Below are positions 16,183 through 25,132 of a DNA stretch of 64,000 bases, in pieces. The stretch comes from Mucilaginibacter sp. JRF (GTDB taxonomy: Bacteria > Bacteroidota > Bacteroidia > Sphingobacteriales > Sphingobacteriaceae). The notes under the pieces were generated by a model. That model did not search any database, was not told where the DNA came from, and saw nothing but the letters and a program-made list of their open reading frames with translations. Every line of letters begins with the position of its first letter. The first letter of the stretch is position 1. The DNA lies in contig NZ_JADFBY010000004.1 in assembly GCF_015223065.1 (NCBI RefSeq), positions 248,001 through 312,000 on the forward strand, in the 5' to 3' direction. Made by a program: the position numbers and the translations under genes.

Positions 16183-17925
16183 GTGAAGATCAAGAAATAT
16201 AAAGTACAGTTTTTAGTAAGCGGCATTATTGCCGCTGCCGCCCTAACGTTCGGTTTTAAGGATGACCTTTTCCAGATATCAAAAAACCTTGATGTTTTTG
16301 CCTCGCTGTACAAGGAGGTAAATATTAATTATGTTGATGATATCAACTCGGCCAAGATGGTAAAAACCGGGGTTGACGCCATGCTTAACGGACTTGATCC
16401 TTATACCGAATTTGTGCCCGAATCAGAGATTGAGGATTACAAGCTACACTACATCAGCACGCAATATGGTGGCATTGGCGCATCCATATTTACGCGGGAT
16501 GAAAAGGTTTATATCTCCGATGTATTCACCGGTTTCCCGGCGCAAAAGAATGATGTGCGCGCAGGCGATCAGATATTGAAGATAAACGACATTACCCTTA
16601 ACGGAAAGAACAACGAGGAGGTTAGTCAGCTGTTGAAAGGCCCTAAAGGCGCGCCCATCAAAATTGTATTGAAACGCAATGGTGAGGCTAATCCGATAGA
16701 GAAAACTTTGCTGCGCGATGAGATCAAACAACCTAACGTAAGCTATTATGGTATGGTTGATGGCAATATGGGCTACATCAAGCTTGATAAATTCCTGGAA
16801 CGATCTGCCGAGGAAGTGAACACCGCGCTTATGGCCGTTAAAAAGAACAATCCGGCAGGTATTATACTCGACCTGCGATCAAACGGCGGCGGCATTTTGC
16901 AGGAAGCCGTTAAAATAGTAAACCTGTTTGTACCAAAGGATGTAAAGGTGGTATCGCAAATGGGCAAGATAAAGGAGAAAAACTATGTATACTCCACCCA
17001 AAGTGCCCCGCTTGAGCCTAACCTGCCGCTGGTAGTTTTGGTGAATAACCGTTCGGCATCAGCATCAGAGATCGTCGCCGGTACCTTGCAGGATCTGGAT
17101 CGTGCCGTGGTGATCGGTCAGCGAAGCTTTGGTAAGGGTTTGGTGCAGCAATCATTCAGCTTGCCCTATAATAGCCTGGTTAAAATAACCGTGGCCAAAT
17201 ACTATACCGCATCGGGCCGTTGCGTGCAGGAGCTGGATTACGCTCACCGCAAAAACGATGGCAGTGTGGTTAAGGTGGCCGATTCATCCATCCATGAATT
17301 CAAGACCAAAAACGGTCGTTCGGTTTATGATGGCAGCGGTGTATCGCCCGATATCGATATAAAAAAGGATAAATATGCCCGCATTACCCAAACCCTGGTA
17401 GGCAAGCTGCTGATATTTGATTATGCTACGCAATACAAAAACACCCATCCTAAAATTGCCGATGCACGTTCGTTCGCGCTGACCGATGCGGAGTATGATG
17501 ATTTTGTAAAATACCTTTCGGGCAAGGATTATAAATACACCACCGTTACTGAAACCCTGCTGAACAGCCTGAAAACACAGGCCACTAACGAAAAGCAGTT
17601 CAGCGAGATACAGGGCGAGTACGAATCATTACGCAATAAGCTGTTAGCCAGCAAGGGCAACGATCTGAAACAGCATAAACAGGAAATAAAGGAATTGCTG
17701 GAAAACGAAATATCGGCCCGTTATTATTACGAAAAAGGCCGTTACGAAACTCATTTTAAATACGATAAGGAACTGGCCGAAGCCATAAAAACCATGCAGG
17801 ACAAAACCCTGCTTACCACCATATTAAGCGGCCAGGGCAAATATAAAACCATAGGCAAACCACAGTTAGCCGCGATGGCCGTTAAAAAGGATGCTACCGC
17901 GGATGATGATGACACTGAGGATTAA
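16183..17925 (+). CDS. C-terminal processing (S41, CtpA-like) peptidase
   Basis: 580 aa with a GTG start (MKIKKYKVQFLV). One N-terminal hydrophobic segment anchors or exports it. Residues about 80-170 form a PDZ domain (GGIGASIFTRDEKVYISDVF, AGDQILKIND). The protease core has GIILDLRSNGGGILQEAV, LVNNRSASASEIVAGTLQ (catalytic Ser in RSASASE) and VVIGQRSFGKGLVQQ, where the Lys completes the Ser-Lys dyad. The C-terminal 200 residues are helical and charged. Such periplasmic proteases remove C-terminal peptides from envelope proteins. The length is at the long end for the family, as usual in this phylum. The acidic tail (ATADDDDTED) is notable. Confidence 0.92.
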   Translation: MKIKKYKVQFLVSGIIAAAALTFGFKDDLFQISKNLDVFASLYKEVNINYVDDINSAKMVKTGVDAMLNGLDPYTEFVPESEIEDYKLHYISTQYGGIGASIFTRDEKVYISDVFTGFPAQKNDVRAGDQILKINDITLNGKNNEEVSQLLKGPKGAPIKIVLKRNGEANPIEKTLLRDEIKQPNVSYYGMVDGNMGYIKLDKFLERSAEEVNTALMAVKKNNPAGIILDLRSNGGGILQEAVKIVNLFVPKDVKVVSQMGKIKEKNYVYSTQSAPLEPNLPLVVLVNNRSASASEIVAGTLQDLDRAVVIGQRSFGKGLVQQSFSLPYNSLVKITVAKYYTASGRCVQELDYAHRKNDGSVVKVADSSIHEFKTKNGRSVYDGSGVSPDIDIKKDKYARITQTLVGKLLIFDYATQYKNTHPKIADARSFALTDAEYDDFVKYLSGKDYKYTTVTETLLNSLKTQATNEKQFSEIQGEYESLRNKLLASKGNDLKQHKQEIKELLENEISARYYYEKGRYETHFKYDKELAEAIKTMQDKTLLTTILSGQGKYKTIGKPQLAAMAVKKDATADDDDTED

Positions 17926-18063
17926 GCGCCTCAATACACTATGAGTTAATAATTTTAATCATAAAAAATCATTCATCTATATAAATTACTTGTTACAAAT
18001 TATTTTTTATACATTGATTATCAATTGATTAAAAACACTTAAATTACTAAACGAATGCGTGTT

Positions 18064-18093
18064 TAAACTTTTTACAGGCTATCGCTGTCATAC
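18064..18093 (+). promoter_or_regulatory. Putative ECF-type promoter (TAAAC-N17-TGTCATAC)
   Basis: TAAAC at 18064-18068, 17 nt, then TGTCATAC at 18086-18093, 24 nt before the ATG at 18117. The same arrangement occurs before three other exported-protein genes (29225, 30925, and 37344 on the minus strand). The rest of 17926-18116 is AT-rich with nothing else visible. Confidence 0.55.
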
Positions 18094-18116
18094 CTACATA
18101 ACAACGATATAACACC

Positions 18117-18641
18117 ATGAAAAAGCTCATAATAACAACCGCAATAGCCTTAAGCTTTTTAACCATACAAAAAGCCGACGCGCAAATAAGCCTTAATATA
18201 AACATAGGCAGCCAGCCTGCATGGGGCCCTACCGGGTACGATTATGTGAACTATTACTACATGCCCGATATTGATGCCTACTATGATGTACCGGCTCACC
18301 GATATGTATATTTAGAGAATAACGTTTGGGTACACCGCACTTACCTGCCTACCCGCTACCGTAACTATAACCTGTACAATGGCTACAAAGTTGTAATTAA
18401 CGACCGCGACCCATGGCGCAACCATACCGTGATACATAACAAATATGTAACTTACAGAGGTCGCCCAAGTACAACCGTTATTCGCGATAGCCGCGATGTT
18501 AAGTACACCAAATACCGTACTAACCGCGCAACCGTTACCCGTGTAAAGGTTAAGGATCATGGGCCTAAAAAGGTGTACACTAAGGTAAAAGTAAAAGACG
18601 ATCGCGGTCGTGGTAATGGCAGAGGCCATGACAGGCACTAA
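18117..18641 (+). CDS. Secreted basic Tyr/Arg-rich protein, unknown function
   Basis: 174 aa. The signal peptide (MKKLIITTAIALSFLTIQK, cleaved after ADAQ) is followed by a Tyr-rich region (DYVNYYYMPDIDAYYDVPAH) that contains a repeated pattern like that of YXWP or outer-envelope coat proteins: aromatic pairs, RYVYLENNVWVHRTYLPTRY. The C-terminal half is strongly basic (VRVKVKD-, KKVYTKVKVKDD) and ends in RGRGNGRGHDRH. No enzyme motif is present. The predicted ECF-type promoter suggests an envelope-stress or envelope-growth link. No named family is assigned. Confidence 0.75.
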   Translation: MKKLIITTAIALSFLTIQKADAQISLNINIGSQPAWGPTGYDYVNYYYMPDIDAYYDVPAHRYVYLENNVWVHRTYLPTRYRNYNLYNGYKVVINDRDPWRNHTVIHNKYVTYRGRPSTTVIRDSRDVKYTKYRTNRATVTRVKVKDHGPKKVYTKVKVKDDRGRGNGRGHDRH

Positions 18642-18674
18642 GCGAAAATTGAATAGTGATAATAGTTTCTGTAT

Positions 18675-18720
18675 AAAAAGCGAAGCGGCTACCCTTTTGG
18701 GGCAGCCGCTTCGCTTTTTA
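18675..18720. terminator. Bidirectional terminator
   Basis: AAAAAGCGAAGCGGCT (18675-18690) and AGCCGCTTCGCTTTTT (18704-18719) form a 16-bp perfect stem with T runs on both strands. It separates two convergent genes. Confidence 0.9.
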
Positions 18721-18737
18721 TGGTATTGGGCAATGGC

Positions 18738-20855
18738 TTACCATTTAACACCCATGTTGTAAAACATGAACGACCATTTATCGGCCTGCTCGCTGATAAC
18801 CTGGGCGGTTGAGCGGCCTGCACCGTGGCCGGCATTGGTTTCAATACGTATCAGTATCGGCGCCTTGCCTTTCTGCATTTCCTGCAAACGCGAGCCAAAT
18901 TTGAATGAATGCGCAGGTACCACACGGTCGTCATGATCGGCAGTGGTGATCATGGTAGCCGGGTAGCTTGCCGGTATAATGGCATGGTATGGCGAGTATT
19001 TGTACAGATACTCAAACATCTCCTTTGAATCTTCGGCCGTGCCATAATCATACGCCCAGCCTGCGCCGGCTGTGAATTTATTGTAGCGCAGCATATCTAA
19101 CACGCCAACTGCCGGGAAGGCCACCTTACACAGATCAGGGCGCTGGGTAATGGTAGCGCCAATCAGCAAACCACCGTTTGATCCGCCTGAAACTGCCAGG
19201 TAATCCTTTGAGGTATACTTGTTGGTGATCAGGTATTCGGCTGCCGCTATAAAATCGTCAAATACATTCTGCTTTTTAAGCTTGGTACCGGCAAGGTGCC
19301 ATTTTTCGCCATACTCGCCACCACCACGAATGTTGGGTACGGCGTAGATACCACCATGCTCTAACAATACAATATTTGATGTGCTGAAACCCGGTGTCAT
19401 GCTCGCGTTAAAGCCGCCATAAGCGTAAAGCAACAACGGGTTCTTGCCGTTCATCACGGTACCTTTTTTATAGGTGATAATCATCGGTACCTTGGTGCCA
19501 TCCTTTGAGTTATAGAATACTTGCTTTGACTCATACAACTCCGGGTTGAACTGTACACCCGATTTTTTATATACTTCGGATTTTCCTGTTGCGATATCGT
19601 ACTTAAAAATAGTTGGCGGGAATATGTACGAGGTAAAGGTATAGTACAACTCCTTCTCCTCCTTTTTAGCGCCAAAGCCACCTGCCGAACCTACTGATGG
19701 CAGTTTGATATCGCGCTCCAGCTTGCCATTCATATCATACTGCTGGATGAATGAGGTAGCATCTTTCAGGTATTCGGCAAAAATCTTTCCGCCGCCGGTA
19801 GCCACGTTCAGTACGTTCTCGGTTTGTGGTATCAGATCTTTCCATTGTGATGATTTTGGATTGCTGAAATCAACCGTCACCAAACGATAGTTAGGCGCGT
19901 TAAGGTTGGTATGGATGTACAGCTTTTCGCCTACGTTATCAACTATGCTGTTATCGTTATCAAAATTATCAACAATGTTGATGATGGCGCTGCCCGGTTT
20001 AGCCAGATCCTGAATATAAAGCTCGTTACCTGATGTAGAGGTTGCGGCACTGATGATCAGGAAGCGCTCATCCTCAGTTAAACCTGCGCCTACATAACGG
20101 CGCGGAGTTTTCTCGCCACCAAAAATCAGCTTATCCTCGGTTTGTGGTGTACCCAGTTTATGATAAAACAGTTTGTGGTACTGGGTTAAACCAGCCAGCT
20201 GACTACCCTCTTTAGGTTTATCATAACTGCTGTAGTAAAAACCATCGTTACCATGCCATGCAGTGCCTGAAAATTTCACGTCGATCAGCGTATCGCCAAC
20301 AACACTTTTGTCGTCGGTTTTTATCACGATCACCTTGCGCCAGTCTGACCCACCCTCGGATATCTGGTAAGCGGCCAAGCTGCCATCCTTAGTAAAGCTT
20401 ATGCCAGCCAGTGAGGTAGTGCCATCCTTTGAGAATTTATTAGGATCAAGGAATATCTCCGGCTGCCCATCCTTGGTTTGGCGCCACAGTACCGATTGGC
20501 TTTGCAAACCATCGTTTTTATAATAATAGGTGTATTTGCCCTCCTTAAACGGCGCGCTGTATTTTTCGTAATTCCACAGGGCGGTAAGGCGTTCTTTAAT
20601 CTTGTCGCGGTAAGGTATTTGCCCTAAATAATTTTGTGTAACCTTGTTTTCTTCCTGCACCCAGGCTTTGGTATCTGCGGCGCGGTCATCTTCAAGCCAG
20701 CGGTATGGATCGGGCACAGTGGTACCGAAATAAGCATCGGTTACATTGCCCTTTTTTGTTTGGGGGTAAGGTAATGTTTTAATGTTCATAGTTTGTGCAT
20801 GCGTGTAACCGTACAGCATTACGGCAACGCCAAGTAGTGAGGTAAATTTCTTCAT
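18738..20855 (-). CDS. Prolyl oligopeptidase (S9A family)
   Basis: 705 aa from MKKFTSLLGV (20855); the 44 extra residues of the open frame above it are translated intergenic repeat. The signal peptide ends near THAQ, so the enzyme is periplasmic or secreted. Order: N-terminal seven-bladed propeller region (YPQTKKGNVTDAYFGTTVPD, YRWLEDDRAADTKAW), then an alpha/beta hydrolase domain (from about residue 430) with the nucleophile Ser in SGGSNGGLLIGA, the Asp in TTADHDDRVVPAHS and the His in TNAGHGAGRS. It cleaves short peptides after proline. Full length, all three catalytic residues present. Confidence 0.94.
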   Translation of the reverse strand: MKKFTSLLGVAVMLYGYTHAQTMNIKTLPYPQTKKGNVTDAYFGTTVPDPYRWLEDDRAADTKAWVQEENKVTQNYLGQIPYRDKIKERLTALWNYEKYSAPFKEGKYTYYYKNDGLQSQSVLWRQTKDGQPEIFLDPNKFSKDGTTSLAGISFTKDGSLAAYQISEGGSDWRKVIVIKTDDKSVVGDTLIDVKFSGTAWHGNDGFYYSSYDKPKEGSQLAGLTQYHKLFYHKLGTPQTEDKLIFGGEKTPRRYVGAGLTEDERFLIISAATSTSGNELYIQDLAKPGSAIINIVDNFDNDNSIVDNVGEKLYIHTNLNAPNYRLVTVDFSNPKSSQWKDLIPQTENVLNVATGGGKIFAEYLKDATSFIQQYDMNGKLERDIKLPSVGSAGGFGAKKEEKELYYTFTSYIFPPTIFKYDIATGKSEVYKKSGVQFNPELYESKQVFYNSKDGTKVPMIITYKKGTVMNGKNPLLLYAYGGFNASMTPGFSTSNIVLLEHGGIYAVPNIRGGGEYGEKWHLAGTKLKKQNVFDDFIAAAEYLITNKYTSKDYLAVSGGSNGGLLIGATITQRPDLCKVAFPAVGVLDMLRYNKFTAGAGWAYDYGTAEDSKEMFEYLYKYSPYHAIIPASYPATMITTADHDDRVVPAHSFKFGSRLQEMQKGKAPILIRIETNAGHGAGRSTAQVISEQADKWSFMFYNMGVKW

Positions 20856-20908
20856 CGATAATAAATTATGATATGAGGCGAAGCAAGATACAAAAAATAT
20901 GACAGCCC

Positions 20909-20983
20909 TTTGTACCCCTCCCTGCCCTCCCCGAGGGTTAGGGGATTGAGAGTCTTTGTCATTTCTCCTTCGTCGAAATGACA
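20909..20983. repeat. R3 module plus a collapsed R2 element
   Basis: CCCCTCCCTGCCCTCCCCGAGGG (about 20914-20936) is an R3 module. GTCATTTCTCCTTCGTCGAAATGAC at 20958-20982 is a 25-bp hairpin that keeps only the ends of R2. Both lie in the 5' region of the prolyl oligopeptidase gene and inside its longest open frame. Confidence 0.6.
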
Positions 20984-21091
20984 TCATCGAATTAATAAAC
21001 CCTTACAGCAATGACGCAAATACTAAATCAATCATAACCACTAAATTATCTCACCTATATTTTTTGCCATGCCTATAGCGTTACATTTTCG

Positions 21092-21099
21092 TACTTTTG
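21092..21099 (+). promoter_or_regulatory. -7 box TACTTTTG of ispG
   Basis: TACTTTTG lies 22 nt before ATG 21121. A TTG codon at 21097 that could open the frame further upstream is part of this box, so 21121 is the start. Confidence 0.65.
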
Positions 21100-21120
21100 T
21101 TTAAATATATTTCTGATAGC

Positions 21121-23148
21121 ATGAATGCTGATGCCGTTAAGCTGCTGCAAGGCCGCTACTGTAATTCGTTAACTGAATACTCGCGCTTTGTTACCCGTGA
21201 AGTTAAGATAGGTGATATACCGATGGGCGGCAATAACCCCATCCGCATACAAAGCATGACCACTACCGACACTATGGACACCATAGGCACGGTAGAGCAA
21301 TCCATCCGCATGATAGAGGCCGGTTGCGAATACATACGTGTTACCGCCCCCAGCATTAAGGAAGCCCAAAACCTGGCCGAAATAAAAAAGCAACTGCGCA
21401 TGCGTGGCTACAATGCCCCGCTGGTTGCTGATATACATTTTACCCCCAACGCTGCCGAGGTAGCCGCACGTATTGTTGAAAAGGTACGTGTTAACCCCGG
21501 TAATTATGCCGATAAAAAACGTTTTGACCAGATAGATTATACCGATGCCGAATACCAGGGCGAACTGGAGCGTATCTACCAAAAATTCGCGCCGCTGGTA
21601 AATATATGCAAGGAGTATGGCACGGCTATGCGCATTGGTACCAACCATGGTTCGCTGTCTGACAGGATCATGAGCCGTTATGGCGATACGCCACAGGGCA
21701 TGGTGGAATCGGCTATGGAATTTATCCGTATTTGTGAACTGCTGGATTACCGTAATCTGGTGGTTTCCATGAAATCGAGCAATCCGCAGGTAATGGTGCA
21801 AGCCTACCGTTTGTTGGTTGAAACCATGGTAGCCGAGGGCATGAACTACCCGCTGCACCTTGGTGTTACCGAGGCAGGCGACGGTGAAGATGGCCGTATT
21901 AAATCTGCCGTAGGCATAGGCACTTTGTTAGAGGACGGCCTGGGCGATACCGTACGCGTATCCCTCACCGAAGAACCCGAAGCCGAAGCACCGGTAGCTA
22001 TAGCGCTGGTGGAGCGGTACAGTAAGAGGAAGTCCGAAAGTATTAAGACCATAGACCATAGACCATGGACCATGGACGCGAAGCACTCTCCCTACGAATA
22101 CAAGCGCCGCGAAACCCACGAAGCCAACGCCTTTATTGGCGGGCACATGGTGCCGAGGGTGGTGGTAGATCTGTCGGCTGCTAATTTGAAAGATCCATCA
22201 ATACTGAATGATGCAGGGTACCTGTACTCACCTATCCTGGATAAATATAACATGGCCGAGCAGTCGGTTGATTTTGTTTATTTGGGCGATAATCTGCCAT
22301 CGTTCACCTTTCCGGGGAACCTGAAACAGTTATACAATTACAAAACATGGTTAGGTTTAACCAATAAGTTTTTATGCCACCCGGTGTTTACACTGGCTGA
22401 ATATATGGATGCCTCGGCCGACCGTTCATCGCCATTAAACTTAGTGCGTGTTGCTGCCGATGATCTGGACGATCAGGACTTCGCCAATATCCCTAACGAT
22501 GGATCATTAGTGTTCGTTTTAGAAACCGACAAAGCCCACGGCATGGCCGATCAGCGTACCTTCTTTTTTAAGCTGATGGAACTTGGGCTGAATACGCCGG
22601 TGATAGTTAAGCGTAAGTATGACCTTGTAGACCATAGTCCATCGACCATGGACCATGGACTATCGACTATGTACCATGATGGACTAACACTCCTTCAACT
22701 TTACGCCGCTACGGATATGGGGGCTTTGCTGGTTGATGGTTTTGGGGATGGTATATGGATTGATGCGCCGGGATTACCTGTGCAGGCTATTACCTCTACA
22801 TCATTTGGCATATTGCAGGCTACACGCTCGCGTATCTCAAAAACGGAATATATATCGTGCCCAAGCTGCGGGCGCACGTTGTTCGATCTGATGATCACCA
22901 CGCAGATGATCCGCAGCCGTACCAGTCACCTCAAGGGATTGAAGATCGGCATTATGGGTTGCATTGTTAACGGCCCCGGCGAAATGGCTGATGCCGACTA
23001 CGGCTACGTAGGCTCGGGCACCGACCGTATTACCCTATACCGCGGCAAGGAAGTGGTTAAAAAGAATGTAACATCCGAAAACGCTTTAGACGAGTTAATC
23101 AACATCATTCGTGAAGATGGCAACTGGATTGAACCGGGGGAGAATTAA
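21121..23148 (+). CDS. ispG: 4-hydroxy-3-methylbut-2-enyl diphosphate synthase, long form
   Basis: 675 aa. IspG makes HMBPP in the MEP isoprenoid pathway with a [4Fe-4S] cluster. The N-terminal TIM barrel (IPMGGNNPIRIQSMTTTDT, LVADIHFTPNAA, VRVNPGN) is followed by the extra central domain of the long type of IspG, and then the cluster domain with CPSCGRTLFDL and GCIVNGPGEMADADYGYVG. Two insertions of heptamer repeats lie in frame, at residues about 309-318 (DHRPWTMD) and 504-519 (DHSPSTMDHGLSTMYHD), at the edges of the extra domain. They keep the frame and add no stop. The HAD phosphatase gene starts 12 nt downstream. Confidence 0.95.
   Translation: MNADAVKLLQGRYCNSLTEYSRFVTREVKIGDIPMGGNNPIRIQSMTTTDTMDTIGTVEQSIRMIEAGCEYIRVTAPSIKEAQNLAEIKKQLRMRGYNAPLVADIHFTPNAAEVAARIVEKVRVNPGNYADKKRFDQIDYTDAEYQGELERIYQKFAPLVNICKEYGTAMRIGTNHGSLSDRIMSRYGDTPQGMVESAMEFIRICELLDYRNLVVSMKSSNPQVMVQAYRLLVETMVAEGMNYPLHLGVTEAGDGEDGRIKSAVGIGTLLEDGLGDTVRVSLTEEPEAEAPVAIALVERYSKRKSESIKTIDHRPWTMDAKHSPYEYKRRETHEANAFIGGHMVPRVVVDLSAANLKDPSILNDAGYLYSPILDKYNMAEQSVDFVYLGDNLPSFTFPGNLKQLYNYKTWLGLTNKFLCHPVFTLAEYMDASADRSSPLNLVRVAADDLDDQDFANIPNDGSLVFVLETDKAHGMADQRTFFFKLMELGLNTPVIVKRKYDLVDHSPSTMDHGLSTMYHDGLTLLQLYAATDMGALLVDGFGDGIWIDAPGLPVQAITSTSFGILQATRSRISKTEYISCPSCGRTLFDLMITTQMIRSRTSHLKGLKIGIMGCIVNGPGEMADADYGYVGSGTDRITLYRGKEVVKKNVTSENALDELINIIREDGNWIEPGEN
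22047..22074 (+). repeat. In-frame heptamer array inside ispG (4 units)
   Basis: Units GACCATA, GACCATA, GACCATG, GACCATG in coding sequence. Period 7, not a multiple of three, so successive units are read in different frames. Confidence 0.85.
22630..22678 (+). repeat. In-frame heptamer array inside ispG (7 units)
   Basis: Seven successive 7-nt units: GACCATA, GTCCATC, GACCATG, GACCATG, GACTATC, GACTATG, TACCATG. They code for DHSPSTMDHGLSTMYH. Confidence 0.85.
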
Positions 23149-23159
23149 GTATCTGTTTA

Positions 23160-23972
23160 ATGATTAAAAAAATAAAACTACCGCTTATTGTAGCGCTATG
23201 CACTTTTTTGTGCGCTTGTTCTGTATACCGCCAAACGGTGCAAACCCGCTCGGTAGCCAATAATGGCAAAGCCTGGGCATCGGCATGGCAGCAAAGGGCG
23301 GCCGAATATAAGGCACTGTGCTTTCAGGCTTATAACAGCGCACATTTGCATTTAGATCAGGCTATAAAGATACCAAGCACCAAGCCGCTGGCTATTGTTA
23401 CCGATATTGATGAAACAGTGTTGGATAATAGTCCGTACGATGCGCAGCGCGCCCTCAACAATTTAGAGTACGATACCAAAACATGGAAGGAATGGACAGC
23501 CAAAGCCATTGCCGATACTGTTGCCGGTGCGCCATCATTTTTTAAATACGCGGCATCAAAGGGCATTACCATATTTTATATTACTAATCGCGATGAGGAT
23601 GAGCGTGCCGCCACGCTGAAAAACCTGCAACGCTATGGTTTGCCCAATGCCGATAACGCGCATTTACTGCTGCGCACAACATCATCAAGCAAAGAGAGCC
23701 GCCGCCAGCAGGTGTTAAAAACGCACAATATCATTTTGCTTTGCGGCGATAACCTGCCCGATTTTGATGCCCTATACGACAATAAACCCACCGAGCAAAA
23801 CCGTGACAAAGCAACCCGAAAACTGACCAATCAGTTCGGCACTAAATATATTGTATTGCCCAACCCATCATACGGCGATTGGGAAGGCGCTCTATACAAA
23901 TTCAACTACAAACTCACCCCGGCAGAGAAAGATTCTGTGATACGCTCTGTAACTAAAGTAAGCGGGGAATAG
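23160..23972 (+). CDS. HAD-superfamily acid phosphatase, e(P4)-type lipoprotein
   Basis: 270 aa. Signal peptide with lipobox FLCACSVYR (Cys about 20), so probably an outer-membrane lipoprotein. HAD motif I is TDIDETVLDNSPYD, motif II is FYITNRDEDE and the acidic motif is CGDNLPDFD. A class C acid phosphatase of this kind removes phosphate from nucleotides such as NMN. Family features (AWASAWQQRAAEYKALCFQAYN before motif I) match. It begins 12 nt after the ispG stop and may be cotranscribed with it; there is no metabolic link. Confidence 0.88.
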   Translation: MIKKIKLPLIVALCTFLCACSVYRQTVQTRSVANNGKAWASAWQQRAAEYKALCFQAYNSAHLHLDQAIKIPSTKPLAIVTDIDETVLDNSPYDAQRALNNLEYDTKTWKEWTAKAIADTVAGAPSFFKYAASKGITIFYITNRDEDERAATLKNLQRYGLPNADNAHLLLRTTSSSKESRRQQVLKTHNIILLCGDNLPDFDALYDNKPTEQNRDKATRKLTNQFGTKYIVLPNPSYGDWEGALYKFNYKLTPAEKDSVIRSVTKVSGE

Positions 23973-23974
23973 TT

Positions 23975-24143
23975 GTTGGGGAGCGGTTAATAGTGAGCAG
24001 TGAGTTGTGAATGGGGAGTTTTGGTTAGAGGTTAGTGGTTGGAGATTGGTGGTTAGTAACTCCTGATTAGAATTTAGATTTTAGTATTTAGAACTTAGGT
24101 TTTAAGATCTTAGAATTTAAAACTCAGATCTTAGAATTTAGAA
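23975..24143. repeat. Composite heptamer array (R4), inverted relative to 10860-11081
   Basis: Units such as TAGTGAG, CAGTGAG, GGTTAGA, GGTTAGT, GGTTGGA, GATTGGT run to about 24058, then TTTAGAT, TTTAGTA, TTTAGAA, CTTAGGT. The order and type are the reverse complement of the array at 10860-11081. Confidence 0.75.
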
Positions 24144-24176
24144 AAAACATATATCATCAGCTAAAGTTATCCTTAC

Positions 24177-25043
24177 ATGACAACCATTGAGAACGACCAT
24201 TTAAAAGTATCTATCCGCACTAAGGGCGCCGAGCTTACCTCGGTATACAACAAAAAAACAGGCGTTGAACAACTTTGGCAGGCCGATGAGTCGGTATGGC
24301 CCTGGCATGCGCCTAACCTGTTCCCTATTGTGGGCGCGGTGTTAAATAATGAGCTATTGGTTGATGGCGAAAAGTATACCCTGCCCCGTCATGGTTTTGC
24401 CCGCCACAGCGAGTTTGTATTGATTGACGAAAGTGAGGTTCACGCCACCTTTTCGCTACCCAACAGCGCCGAAACGTTAAAGGTATATCCTTATAAATTT
24501 GATTTCCAGATAATTTATACCCTGATTGATAACGCCGTACGTATTACTTACAAGGTGATCAATCATGATGATCGTACCATATATTTTTCGGTGGGCGGTC
24601 ACCCGGCATTTAACGTGCCTTTTAACGAGGGCGAGAACTACGAGGATTATTACCTGGAGTTTGAAACCGAGGAAGAACTGAACCGCTATGTACTATCGGA
24701 CGGTGGATACCTTACCGGCCAAACCGAACCGGTAGCGCTTGACGGTAAAAAACTACATCTTACTAAAGAGTTGTTTAACCGCGACGCGCTGGTATTCAAA
24801 AACATCAAATCGAAATTATTAGTTATAAAAAGCGACAAGCACGATCAATCGTTAACGGTTGAATATCCGCACTTTGACCACCTGGGTATTTGGGCTAAAC
24901 CGGGCGCTCCGTTTGTTTGCATTGAGCCCTGGCTGGGTTATACCGATACTGATGGCCGCCTGAACGATATCAGCGAAAAGGAAGCCATCCATTCGCTTAA
25001 ACATGGCCACACTTTTGAAGCAGCATGGTTTATCAGCATCTAA
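24177..25043 (+). CDS. Aldose 1-epimerase family protein
   Basis: 288 aa, usual length for the galactose mutarotase-like superfamily (YeaD/Gal_mutarotas_2 type). Signatures: ELTSVYNKKTGVEQLW, PRHGFARHSEF with the His of the active site, VGGHPAFNVPF with the second His, and CIEPWLGYTD with the catalytic Glu. The protein probably interconverts anomers of a hexose or hexose-6-phosphate in the cytoplasm; no signal peptide is seen. It stands alone between a repeat array and a small exported protein. Confidence 0.88.
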   Translation: MTTIENDHLKVSIRTKGAELTSVYNKKTGVEQLWQADESVWPWHAPNLFPIVGAVLNNELLVDGEKYTLPRHGFARHSEFVLIDESEVHATFSLPNSAETLKVYPYKFDFQIIYTLIDNAVRITYKVINHDDRTIYFSVGGHPAFNVPFNEGENYEDYYLEFETEEELNRYVLSDGGYLTGQTEPVALDGKKLHLTKELFNRDALVFKNIKSKLLVIKSDKHDQSLTVEYPHFDHLGIWAKPGAPFVCIEPWLGYTDTDGRLNDISEKEAIHSLKHGHTFEAAWFISI

Positions 25044-25132
25044 TTTATTGAATGTTAAATAATTGCAAATTCTTAAAACTTTTCGCGGCATTTTAAGATT
25101 ATCAGTGTAAATCTTACAATAATTTGAACGAT

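Noticed and set aside
21169..21858. 229-aa open frame opposite ispG
   Set aside because: Antisense shadow of a conserved coding region.
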